A stretch of 17,995 nt of DNA, from positions 1 through 17,995 of the forward strand of contig JAUUZV010000020.1 of assembly GCA_030592085.1 (NCBI GenBank), written 5' to 3'. Positions 1 to 6,965 of the stretch are shown here, piece after piece. Under the pieces are notes generated by a model, which had not been told where the DNA came from, searched no databases, and saw nothing but the letters and a program-made list of their open reading frames with translations. The first letter of the stretch is position 1. Every line of letters starts with the position of its first letter. This DNA comes from Clostridia bacterium. GTDB taxonomy: Bacteria; Bacillota; Clostridia; DUPQ01. A program made the position numbers and the translations under genes.

Positions 1-1
1 T

Positions 2-1309
2 ACAACTGAAGAAATTACCAATCTACTATCAAAGGCAAATAACACTTCAAATTGTGCAGGAGTTATAACTTGGATGCACACATTTTCTCCAAGTAAAATG
101 TGGATAAGAGGGTTAGACCTTCTTAGAAAACCATATCTACATATAACTACTCAATTTAATAGAGAAATTCCCTATGAATCAATTGATATGAATTTTATGA
201 ATACTAATCAATCTGCACATGGAGATAGAGAACACGGGTTTCTCTCTGCAAGATTACGTAAAAGTAGAAAAATAATAAGTGGTTACTGGGAAGATGATTC
301 AATGAGACTAAGAATTGGTGACTGGATGAGAAGTGCAGTTGGAGCGGTTTTTAGTAAGCAAGTTAAAGTTATGCGTCTTGGCGATAATATGCGCTATGTA
401 GCTGTAACCGAAGGAGATAAAATACAAGCAGAAAAAGATTTAGGTTGGTCAGTTAATAGTTATGGTGTTGGTGGATTTGCTAAAAAGGTAAAAAAAGTAT
501 CAACAAAACAACTTGCAACTAAGATGGAAGAATATAAAGAAAAGTATTTATTCGAAACTACTAATATAGAATCCATTGAATATCAAGCTAAATTAGAAAT
601 TGCCCTTGAAGAAATGATTAATGAAGGTGGATTTCATGCTTATACAAATAGTTTTGAAGATTTATATGAACTAGAACAATTACCAGGATTAGCATCACAG
701 AATATTATGAGTAAAGGATTTGGCTTTGGAGCAGAAGGAGACTGGAAAACAGCAACCTTAGAAGCTATCATGAGTGAAATGTCCAGTGGTTTAACAAAAG
801 GATTATCATTTATTGAAGATTATACTTATCATTTTAAAAAGAATGATGAAGCTATTTTAGGTGCACATATGTTAGAAATTTCTCCAGCGATTGCTATGGA
901 TAAACCTAAAATACAAGTTCATGATTTAGGTATTGGTGGGAAAAATGCTCCTGCTAGACTTGTTTTTAAAGCAAAAACTGGAAATGCTATTTTAGTAACA
1001 ATAATAGACATGGGTGGCCGTTTTAGAATGATTGTACACGATATAAAAGCCATAACACCAGAACGTGATATGCCAAACTTACCAGTGGCTTGTGCAATGT
1101 GGAAACCTATGCCTGATATGAATACAGGTAATGAGGCATGGATTCGTTGTGGTGGTACTCATCATAGTGTTATATCATATGATTTAACAGCACAACATAT
1201 GAAGGATTTTGCTGAAATAATGGGTATTGAGTGTATTCATATTAATAAACAAACAACAATTGACGAATTAAAGAAAAATTTAGCAATAGGTGATTTAATT
1301 TATAAATAA
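2..1309 (+). CDS. araA: L-arabinose isomerase, C-terminal part (5' end outside window)
   Basis: Interconverts L-arabinose and L-ribulose, the first cytoplasmic step of bacterial arabinose use, in a Mn2+-dependent reaction. The frame is open from base 2, so the gene enters from the left. 435 residues are present of a family length near 475-500, so roughly the first 40-65 are missing. The methionine at position 74 is internal (context ITWMHTF) and is not the start. The four metal/active-site positions of the family are recognisable: Glu at 734-736 (EGDWKTA), Glu at 875-877 (HMLEIS), His at 920-922 (VHDLGIGGK) and the His pair at 1160-1165 (GGTHHS). The reading frame is intact. The next gene starts 19 nt downstream with no terminator between, so they are probably co-transcribed. 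Identification is secure; no other ara genes are visible to show an operon. Confidence 0.96.
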   Translation, partial: TTEEITNLLSKANNTSNCAGVITWMHTFSPSKMWIRGLDLLRKPYLHITTQFNREIPYESIDMNFMNTNQSAHGDREHGFLSARLRKSRKIISGYWEDDSMRLRIGDWMRSAVGAVFSKQVKVMRLGDNMRYVAVTEGDKIQAEKDLGWSVNSYGVGGFAKKVKKVSTKQLATKMEEYKEKYLFETTNIESIEYQAKLEIALEEMINEGGFHAYTNSFEDLYELEQLPGLASQNIMSKGFGFGAEGDWKTATLEAIMSEMSSGLTKGLSFIEDYTYHFKKNDEAILGAHMLEISPAIAMDKPKIQVHDLGIGGKNAPARLVFKAKTGNAILVTIIDMGGRFRMIVHDIKAITPERDMPNLPVACAMWKPMPDMNTGNEAWIRCGGTHHSVISYDLTAQHMKDFAEIMGIECIHINKQTTIDELKKNLAIGDLIYK

Positions 1310-1328
1310 CAAAAGGAAAGGGAATATT

Positions 1329-1877
1329 TTGAAAGTAATATTTGTTAGACATGGTAACACTGATTATACCAAGGTTGATGGACGGAATTTTGTGGGTTTA
1401 GGATTTGATTTTGTTCCATTAAGTGAAAATGGAATAGTCGAAATTCATGAAATGAAAAATGATAAACGCTTATTAGGAGCTGATTTGTTATTATCATCAC
1501 CTTTTACAAGGACACTACAAACTGCAGCTATTATTGGTAATGAAATCAACCAAGATATTACAGTGGAGATGGATTTACACGAATGGTTACCAGATAGAAC
1601 TTTTTCATATAAAAGTTCAAAAGACGGAATAGAATTTTATTATGATTTTTTAAATACTAAAGGAGTTTACCCAATAGATAGGTCTGTAAATTGGGAATCT
1701 TTTAAAAATGTGAGAAAAAGAATTTTATCAGTATTAGCTAAGTATGCTCATTTAAATAAAATCATAGTGATAAGCCATTGTATTGCTATGTCATCAATTC
1801 TCGATGGGAGCGATCCGAATTTTTCAAAAACTATTAAAAACGGCGCAATAGTTGAATATGAGTATGAAGGAGTTTAA
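1329..1877 (+). CDS. histidine phosphatase superfamily protein (phosphoglycerate-mutase-like fold)
   Basis: A 182-residue protein of the RHG histidine phosphatase family, which removes phosphate through a phospho-histidine intermediate. The substrate cannot be told from sequence. The catalytic set is complete: R7-H8-G9 near the N-terminus (VRHGNT), R61 in the SSPFTRTLQTA motif, the acid E85 (LHEWLP) and the second histidine H150 (VISHC). Start chosen at TTG 1329, which places the RHG motif at its usual distance from the N-terminus and has a purine-rich site (AAAGGAAAGGG) just upstream. The stop codon abuts the GTG of the next gene, suggesting translational coupling. It could act on sugar phosphates, given araA upstream, or on a nucleotide or cofactor phosphate; the sequence does not decide. 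It is shorter than true cofactor-dependent phosphoglycerate mutases (about 230-250 aa). Confidence 0.85.
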   Translation: MKVIFVRHGNTDYTKVDGRNFVGLGFDFVPLSENGIVEIHEMKNDKRLLGADLLLSSPFTRTLQTAAIIGNEINQDITVEMDLHEWLPDRTFSYKSSKDGIEFYYDFLNTKGVYPIDRSVNWESFKNVRKRILSVLAKYAHLNKIIVISHCIAMSSILDGSDPNFSKTIKNGAIVEYEYEGV

Positions 1878-3011
1878 GTGGAAAAATTAAAGAAAATAAT
1901 AATTGATGAATCAATTATTCTAATAACATTTGGAAAACCAATTAATAAAGGTGAAAAAAGAAGTAAATTAAGGATTACTCCTATTACTATAAAAGACTCA
2001 TTAATGTATCAAGTATCATATATTTTTAATAATCAATCATTTCAAGAAAATATTAAAGAAAAAGCTTTAACTGAATATGTTACTAATCAACTGTATAATT
2101 ATTTTAAGAATGCTAATATATTTACAACTATAAATGATTATCAGGTATTTATAAATAAATCAGATAATGTATCAATTATAACTAATAAACCTACTAAAAA
2201 AATGCCAGATAAACTTTTACATAACAAGAAAAAGAAATATTTAATTGATAAAGAAGATAGACCTGATTTTTTAATTAAACTTGGTATTATGAATAAAAAC
2301 TATGAAGTTATTCCAAAATCATATGCAAAATTTAGACAAATAAATAGATTTGTAGAAATTATAAATGATGAAATTGAAATTTTTAATGATAAAATAAGGG
2401 TTGTTGATTTTTGTTGCGGAAAAGGTTACATGACATTGGCAACTTGGTTTTATTTAAAACATTTAAAGAAAAAACAAGTAGATATTATTGGCATGGATTT
2501 AAAAGGTGATATGATTGATTATCTTAAAACATTAAATTATCAAGACATAAGTTTTCACGAACAAGACATTACAACCTATAATCATGGTTCAATCGATTTT
2601 GCAATTGGTCTTCATGCTTGTGATATAGCCACAGATATTAGTATTATTCAGGCGGTTAAACACAAAGCAAAGGTAATATTAATGGTTCCATGTTGCCAAC
2701 ATGAACTATTTTCTCAAATAAAAAACGATTCTCTTGAACCATTGTTGAAACATGGTATATTAAAAGATAAAATGACAGAATTACTTACTAATACATTAAG
2801 AGGTCTAGCTTTAGAAGCTATGGGTTATCAAGTTAAAATGGTGGAATTCACATCTATTGAACATACAATGAAAAATGTAATGATAAAAGCTGTATATACA
2901 GGAAAGAAAAGTGTAAAAGCTCTTAATAAGTATAAAGAGATGGAGAAAAACTATAATGTAAATTGTTATATTAATAGACTTTTACCCATTGACAATAAAA
3001 GTACAGATTAA
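1878..3011 (+). CDS. class I SAM-dependent methyltransferase, Methyltransf_32-like
   Basis: 377 residues. The C-terminal two-thirds is a Rossmann methyltransferase with motif I DFCCGKG at 177-183, an acidic motif II near D207, GLHACD at 244-249 and PCCQHE at 271-276. The paired CCGKG and PCCQHE signatures are typical of the family that includes eukaryotic METTL25-like and GSTCD-type proteins, for which RNA substrates have been proposed. Residues 1 to about 125 form a Lys/Asn-rich N-terminal region that I do not recognise; it may help bind substrate. Start is GTG 1878, directly after the TAA of the phosphatase gene, with GGAG five bases upstream inside that gene. The promoter of the following operon overlaps the last codons. 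The family call is firm; the substrate is unknown. Confidence 0.8.
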   Translation: MEKLKKIIIDESIILITFGKPINKGEKRSKLRITPITIKDSLMYQVSYIFNNQSFQENIKEKALTEYVTNQLYNYFKNANIFTTINDYQVFINKSDNVSIITNKPTKKMPDKLLHNKKKKYLIDKEDRPDFLIKLGIMNKNYEVIPKSYAKFRQINRFVEIINDEIEIFNDKIRVVDFCCGKGYMTLATWFYLKHLKKKQVDIIGMDLKGDMIDYLKTLNYQDISFHEQDITTYNHGSIDFAIGLHACDIATDISIIQAVKHKAKVILMVPCCQHELFSQIKNDSLEPLLKHGILKDKMTELLTNTLRGLALEAMGYQVKMVEFTSIEHTMKNVMIKAVYTGKKSVKALNKYKEMEKNYNVNCYINRLLPIDNKSTD

Positions 3012-3017
3012 TATAAT
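2989..3017 (+). promoter_or_regulatory. sigma-A promoter for the ligase-iorAB operon
   Basis: A perfect -35 TTGACA (2989-2994) and perfect -10 TATAAT (3012-3017) are separated by 17 nt. The -35 lies inside the last codons of the methyltransferase gene and the -10 starts one base after its stop. Transcription should begin near 3024, leaving a leader of about 140 nt before the ligase start. A second TATAAT at 3019-3024 is badly spaced and probably coincidental. Confidence 0.8.
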
Positions 3018-3067
3018 GTATAATGATGCAAGTCAAAGTGATTTTGCTGTAATTGAAGGAAAGTAGC

Positions 3068-3094
3068 ATGGAAGGAAATCAAGGACACTTTTAA
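3068..3094 (+). CDS. possible 8-codon leader peptide (MEGNQGHF)
   Basis: A tiny reading frame in the leader of the ligase-iorAB operon, with a plausible ribosome site AAGGA (3056-3060) seven bases before ATG. It ends with a Phe codon and TAA, and the hairpin at 3096-3115 begins one base after the stop. Position, ribosome site and adjacent hairpin resemble a translated attenuator or coupling peptide. There is only one Phe codon and no run of regulatory codons, so this may be chance. Confidence 0.25.
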   Translation: MEGNQGHF

Positions 3095-3095
3095 C

Positions 3096-3115
3096 TGGTT
3101 AATATTTGTTAACCA
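3096..3115 (+). promoter_or_regulatory. hairpin in leader of ligase-iorAB operon
   Basis: A perfect 7-bp stem, TGGTTAA (3096-3102) and TTAACCA (3109-3115), encloses a 6-nt loop. It lies between the promoter and the ligase ribosome site, right after the possible leader peptide. No uninterrupted T-run follows (ATTATGATTCTTAT), so it is not a convincing intrinsic terminator. It could be an mRNA-stability or pausing element. Confidence 0.4.
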
Positions 3116-3166
3116 ATTATGATTCTTATATTTCACTAAATACAATTCATGCATTTTGAGGTAACA

Positions 3167-4474
3167 ATGATCTTTAATAAAGAAATTGAGTGTATGACAC
3201 GTGAAAATATGGAGAAATTGCAACTTAAAAGGTTACAAGAAATGGTTCATTATTGTTATGATAAAGTACCTTTTTACAAGGAAAAATTTGATGCAATTAA
3301 TCTAAAACCTGAAGATATTAAAACATTAAAAGATATTGAAAAAATACCATTTACAACAAAAGAGGATTTACGAGATAATTATCCATTTGGTATGTTTGCT
3401 GTTCCCATGGAAGAAATTGTTGAAACCCATGCATCAAGTGGTACAACTGGAAAACCAGTTGTAGTAGGTTATACTAAAAATGATTTAGAAACTTGGTCAG
3501 AAGCAGTTGCTAGATTAGCAGCTGCAGCTGGAGTTACTAGTGAAGATATTGCACAAGTCGCATTTGGGTATGGTATGTTTACAGGTGGATTTGGTCTTCA
3601 TTATGGTTTGCAAAAATTAGGTGCAACTGTAATTCCTGCTTCTGCTGGAAATTCAGAACGACAATTAATGTACATGCAAGATTTTAAAACAACTGTATTA
3701 ATATCAACACCATCATATGCCCTATACTTATCTGAAATTTGCGAAGATATGGGAATAAACCCAAAGGATTTATCACTAAAAATTGGATTATTTGGTGGTG
3801 AAGGCCATTCTGATGAATTAACAAAAGAAGTAGAGAAGCGATGGGGAATTATTGATACTGAAAATTATGGTATGACAGAAATAACAGGACCTGGTGTATC
3901 TGGAGAATGTACACATAAAACAGGTATGCATATTTGTGAAGACTTATTTTATCCTGAAATTATTGATTCAACCACAGAAAAGCAATTACCAATAGGTGAA
4001 AAAGGAGAAATGGTTTTAACTACTTTAGTAAAAGAAGGTATTCCAATGCTTCGTTTTAGAACTAAAGATATTACAATATTAGATGATAAACCATGTGAAT
4101 GTGGACGAACATCAATAAGAATGCATAAAATATTTGGACGATCTGATGATATGTTAATAATTAAAGGGGTAAATGTATTCCCATCACAAATTGAATCTGT
4201 ACTAATGAAATTTGATAAAATTGCTCCTCATTACCAGATATTACTAAAAAGCCATGGATTCATGGATGCTATTGAGGTGTTAGTTGAAGTTGAAAATGGA
4301 GATATACTTGATAGTTATAGAAAACTAGAACAATTAGAAAAAGATATACGTCATGAAATACGGACAGTTTTACAAATTGATGCTACAATAAAATTAGTTG
4401 AACCAAAGACATTAGAAAGAACAGCGGGGAAGTCTAAAAGAGTAGTTGATATGCGAGATAAGAAACAATACTAA
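3167..4474 (+). CDS. paaK: phenylacetate--CoA ligase family protein (aryl-CoA ligase 1)
   Basis: ATP-dependent ligase of the PaaK branch of the AMP-forming adenylating enzymes, expected to activate an arylacetate such as phenylacetate or indoleacetate to its CoA thioester. 435 residues from ATG 3167. This start is preferred over ATG 3149 because GAGGT lies just before it and because the protein then aligns end to end with the paralogue at 10892. Features seen: phosphate loop SSGTTGKP at 90-97, adenylate motif YGMTE, hinge region GRSDDMLI, GVNVFPSQIE, and a C-terminal Lys-rich RTAGKSKR that should hold the catalytic lysine. It lies 12 nt upstream of iorA in one operon, so its product or substrate is most likely the arylacetyl-CoA handled by IorAB. 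The exact aryl acid cannot be read from sequence. Confidence 0.88.
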   Translation: MIFNKEIECMTRENMEKLQLKRLQEMVHYCYDKVPFYKEKFDAINLKPEDIKTLKDIEKIPFTTKEDLRDNYPFGMFAVPMEEIVETHASSGTTGKPVVVGYTKNDLETWSEAVARLAAAAGVTSEDIAQVAFGYGMFTGGFGLHYGLQKLGATVIPASAGNSERQLMYMQDFKTTVLISTPSYALYLSEICEDMGINPKDLSLKIGLFGGEGHSDELTKEVEKRWGIIDTENYGMTEITGPGVSGECTHKTGMHICEDLFYPEIIDSTTEKQLPIGEKGEMVLTTLVKEGIPMLRFRTKDITILDDKPCECGRTSIRMHKIFGRSDDMLIIKGVNVFPSQIESVLMKFDKIAPHYQILLKSHGFMDAIEVLVEVENGDILDSYRKLEQLEKDIRHEIRTVLQIDATIKLVEPKTLERTAGKSKRVVDMRDKKQY

Positions 4475-4486
4475 GGAGTTATATAC

Positions 4487-6223
4487 ATGAAAAAATTAAT
4501 GTTGGGAAATGAAGCTGTGGCTAGGGGAGTCTATGAAGCGGGTACAACTGTAGTTTCATCTTATCCTGGAACACCAAGTACAGAAATCACTGAAAATATC
4601 TCTATTTATAAAGAAATTTTTTCAGAATGGGCGCCAAATGAAAAGGTAGCTCTTGAAGTAGCCTCTGGTGCTTCTATAGCTGGAGCTAGAGCTTTTTCTG
4701 CTATGAAACACGTTGGTGTTAATGTTGCAGCAGATCCACTATTTACAATGTCTTACATTGGTTCTAATGGGGGACTAGTTATTGCGGTTGCTGATGATCC
4801 TGGCATGCATTCATCACAAAATGAGCAAGATTCTAGGCATTATGCTAGAGCTGCAAAAGTTATGATGGTTGAACCAAGTGATTCTCAGGAAGCGAAAGAT
4901 TTTACTATTAAAGCTTTTGAATTAAGTGAACAATTTGATACCCCAGTTTTTGTTAGATTGTCAACTAGGATTTCTCACTCACAAAGTTTAGTAACAATTG
5001 GTGAGAGAATGGATATTCCTTTAAAAGATTATGTTAAAGATGTAGCTAAAAATGTAATGATGCCAGCTATGGGGCGAAAAAAACATATTGTTATTGAACA
5101 ACGAACAAAAGATCAAATAGTTTACTCTGAAACTAGTGATTTAAATAAAATGGTTATAAATGATACCAAAGTTGGGTTTATTAGTAGTGGAATCGCTTTT
5201 CAATATGCTAGTGAAGTATTACCTGAGGCATCATATTTAAAACTAGGAATTACATGGCCTATGCCAGTAGAATTAATTAAAACATTTGCAAGTAAAGTTG
5301 ATACTCTTTATGTTATTGAAGAATTAGAGCCAATTATAGAAGAACATTGTAAAATTCATGGTATTTCTGTTATTGGAAAAGATATTTTACCAGTAGTTGG
5401 TGAATATAGCGCTGATTTATTAAGAAAAGCTATATTAAACGAAAGTAGTGAAATAGTTGAACTAAGTGATGAAAACTTGCCAGTTAGACCACCTGTTCTT
5501 TGTCCTGGATGTCCACATCGAGGATTATATTATGCAATGAATAAATTAAAGATTGTATTAACAGGTGATATTGGTTGTTATACTTTAGGAGCACTACCAC
5601 CCTTAAATGCATTAGATACTTGTGTTTGTATGGGAGGAGGAGTAAGTGTAGCTCATGGATTTGAAAAAGCTAGAGGTAAGGATTTTGATAAAAAGATAGT
5701 GGGAATTGTGGGCGACTCCACATTTACTCACTCAGGAATTACCGGTTTAATTGATATTGTATATAACAAAGGTATAAGCACAATTATTGTTGCTGATAAT
5801 TCAATTACTGGTATGACAGGACATCAAAATAATCCAGTTAACGGTATGACTATTAGTGGTGAACCTACACAATCAGTTGATATAATTAAACTAGCTGATG
5901 CAATTGGTATTAAGAGAGTAACAGTAGTTGATCCATTTGATATGGATAAAATGACAAAAGTTTTAAAAGAAGAAACATCAATAGATGAACCTTCATTAAT
6001 TATATCTCAACGACCATGTGCACTATTAAAACATGTGAATTATAAAGGAATCGCTCATGTTGATGAAGATAAATGTAGAGGATGTAAAATGTGTATGAAA
6101 CTTGGTTGTCCAGCTATAACATTTAGTGATGGGAAAGCACATATTAATGAAACACTATGTGTAGGTTGTGGAATGTGTATTACTGTGTGTCCATTTGATG
6201 CAATTAGTAAGGAGGTTAACTAA
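4487..6223 (+). CDS. iorA: indolepyruvate:ferredoxin oxidoreductase, alpha subunit
   Basis: Large subunit of the cytoplasmic Ior complex, which links arylpyruvate + CoA to arylacetyl-CoA + CO2 with ferredoxin as electron carrier and is reversible in vivo. 578 residues. The N-terminal pyrimidine-binding domain opens with GNEAVARG and SSYPGTPSTE. The TPP domain carries CPGCPHRG and the GDS motif at about 409-411 leading to ADNSITGMTGHQNNP. The C-terminus has two [4Fe-4S] motifs: CxxCxxCx4CP from about residue 530 and CxxCxxCx3CP from about 558. The wider spacing in the first is usual for IorA. Length and domain order are typical. Ribosome site AAGGAG overlaps the ligase stop region, 8 nt before ATG. 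It lies between the ligase and iorB in one operon. Confidence 0.96.
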   Translation: MKKLMLGNEAVARGVYEAGTTVVSSYPGTPSTEITENISIYKEIFSEWAPNEKVALEVASGASIAGARAFSAMKHVGVNVAADPLFTMSYIGSNGGLVIAVADDPGMHSSQNEQDSRHYARAAKVMMVEPSDSQEAKDFTIKAFELSEQFDTPVFVRLSTRISHSQSLVTIGERMDIPLKDYVKDVAKNVMMPAMGRKKHIVIEQRTKDQIVYSETSDLNKMVINDTKVGFISSGIAFQYASEVLPEASYLKLGITWPMPVELIKTFASKVDTLYVIEELEPIIEEHCKIHGISVIGKDILPVVGEYSADLLRKAILNESSEIVELSDENLPVRPPVLCPGCPHRGLYYAMNKLKIVLTGDIGCYTLGALPPLNALDTCVCMGGGVSVAHGFEKARGKDFDKKIVGIVGDSTFTHSGITGLIDIVYNKGISTIIVADNSITGMTGHQNNPVNGMTISGEPTQSVDIIKLADAIGIKRVTVVDPFDMDKMTKVLKEETSIDEPSLIISQRPCALLKHVNYKGIAHVDEDKCRGCKMCMKLGCPAITFSDGKAHINETLCVGCGMCITVCPFDAISKEVN

Positions 6224-6224
6224 T

Positions 6225-6797
6225 ATGTCTAATAAAGCGATTATGATAGTAGGAGTAGGCGGACAGGGAACCTTATTAGCAAGTAGAATAATCGGTAATG
6301 TAGCCATAAATATGGGATATGATGTAAAAATGTCTGAAGTTCATGGAATGGCTCAACGTGGTGGAAGCGTTGTTACATATGTAAAGTATGGCGAAAAAAT
6401 TCATTCTCCAATTATTGAAATGCAAAATGCAGATATTATCTTAGCATTTGAAGAATTAGAAGCTGCAAGGTGGCTGAAATATTTAAAAAATGATGGCGTT
6501 ATGATTCTAAATACTCAGAGAATAGATCCTATGCCTGTTATTACAGGTGCTGCAGCTTATCCTGAAAATTTACCTGAAAAAATTGAAGGAAAAATCAATA
6601 AACTTATTTCATTAGACGCTTTATCTCTAGCTAAAAAAGCAGGTACTATTAAAGCTGTTAATGTTGTACTAATTGGTGTTATGGCGAAAAACTCTGAAAT
6701 TTCTAAAGAACAGTGGATAAAAGCTTTAGAAGCAACAATTCCTGCTAAATATTTGGAAATGAATTTAGTTGCATTTGATTTAGGATATAACAGCTAA
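6225..6797 (+). CDS. iorB: indolepyruvate:ferredoxin oxidoreductase, beta subunit
   Basis: Small (gamma-domain type) subunit of Ior, 190 residues. The N-terminus IMIVGVGGQGTLLAS and the following SEVHGMAQRGG are the family signatures. Start chosen at ATG 6225, with AAGGAGG at 6209-6215 nine bases upstream and the residues MSNKAIM matching the family N-terminus. The frame is open further upstream, but only across the end of iorA. The start codon comes one base after the iorA stop, so the two subunits are translationally coupled, as expected for a 1:1 complex. A hairpin that may end the unit follows at 6840-6868. Confidence 0.94.
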   Translation: MSNKAIMIVGVGGQGTLLASRIIGNVAINMGYDVKMSEVHGMAQRGGSVVTYVKYGEKIHSPIIEMQNADIILAFEELEAARWLKYLKNDGVMILNTQRIDPMPVITGAAAYPENLPEKIEGKINKLISLDALSLAKKAGTIKAVNVVLIGVMAKNSEISKEQWIKALEATIPAKYLEMNLVAFDLGYNS

Positions 6798-6839
6798 ATA
6801 GTAATATAATATAAATATGTTATTTATTAATAATTATAG

Positions 6840-6868
6840 ATAAACAGGCGATTTAATCGTCTGTTTAT
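6840..6868 (+). terminator. candidate terminator after iorB
   Basis: An inverted repeat, TAAACAGGCGA paired with TCGTCTGTTTA across a short TTTAA-type loop, has one G-U pair. The downstream side (TTATTAATTTG) is only moderately T-rich, so this is a weak or factor-assisted terminator. It sits between iorB and helD. Confidence 0.55.
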
Positions 6869-6905
6869 TAATTTGTATAATTTAATAGTTTTATATAAAA
6901 ATTGT

Positions 6906-6934
6906 TTGCGTTTTCAAAGTTCTTATTATAGAAT
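6906..6934 (+). promoter_or_regulatory. possible helD promoter
   Basis: TTGCGT (6906-6911) and TAGAAT (6929-6934) with 17-nt spacing, 32 nt before the helD start. The -35 matches poorly. It is offered because helD follows a likely terminator and needs its own promoter. Confidence 0.3.
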
Positions 6935-6965
6935 AATAAAATATACCTATCTGTAGGGAGAAATT

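Noticed and set aside
3023..3052. Short frame MMQVKVILL just after the -10 region
   Set aside because: Its first ATG overlaps the second TATAAT and lies before the predicted transcript start (about 3024), so it would not be on the mRNA intact.
3008..3223. 71-codon minus-strand reading frame across the ligase leader
   Set aside because: It overlaps a consensus promoter and the start of a clear + strand gene; the translation is low-complexity and His/Leu/Phe-rich with no recognisable motif.
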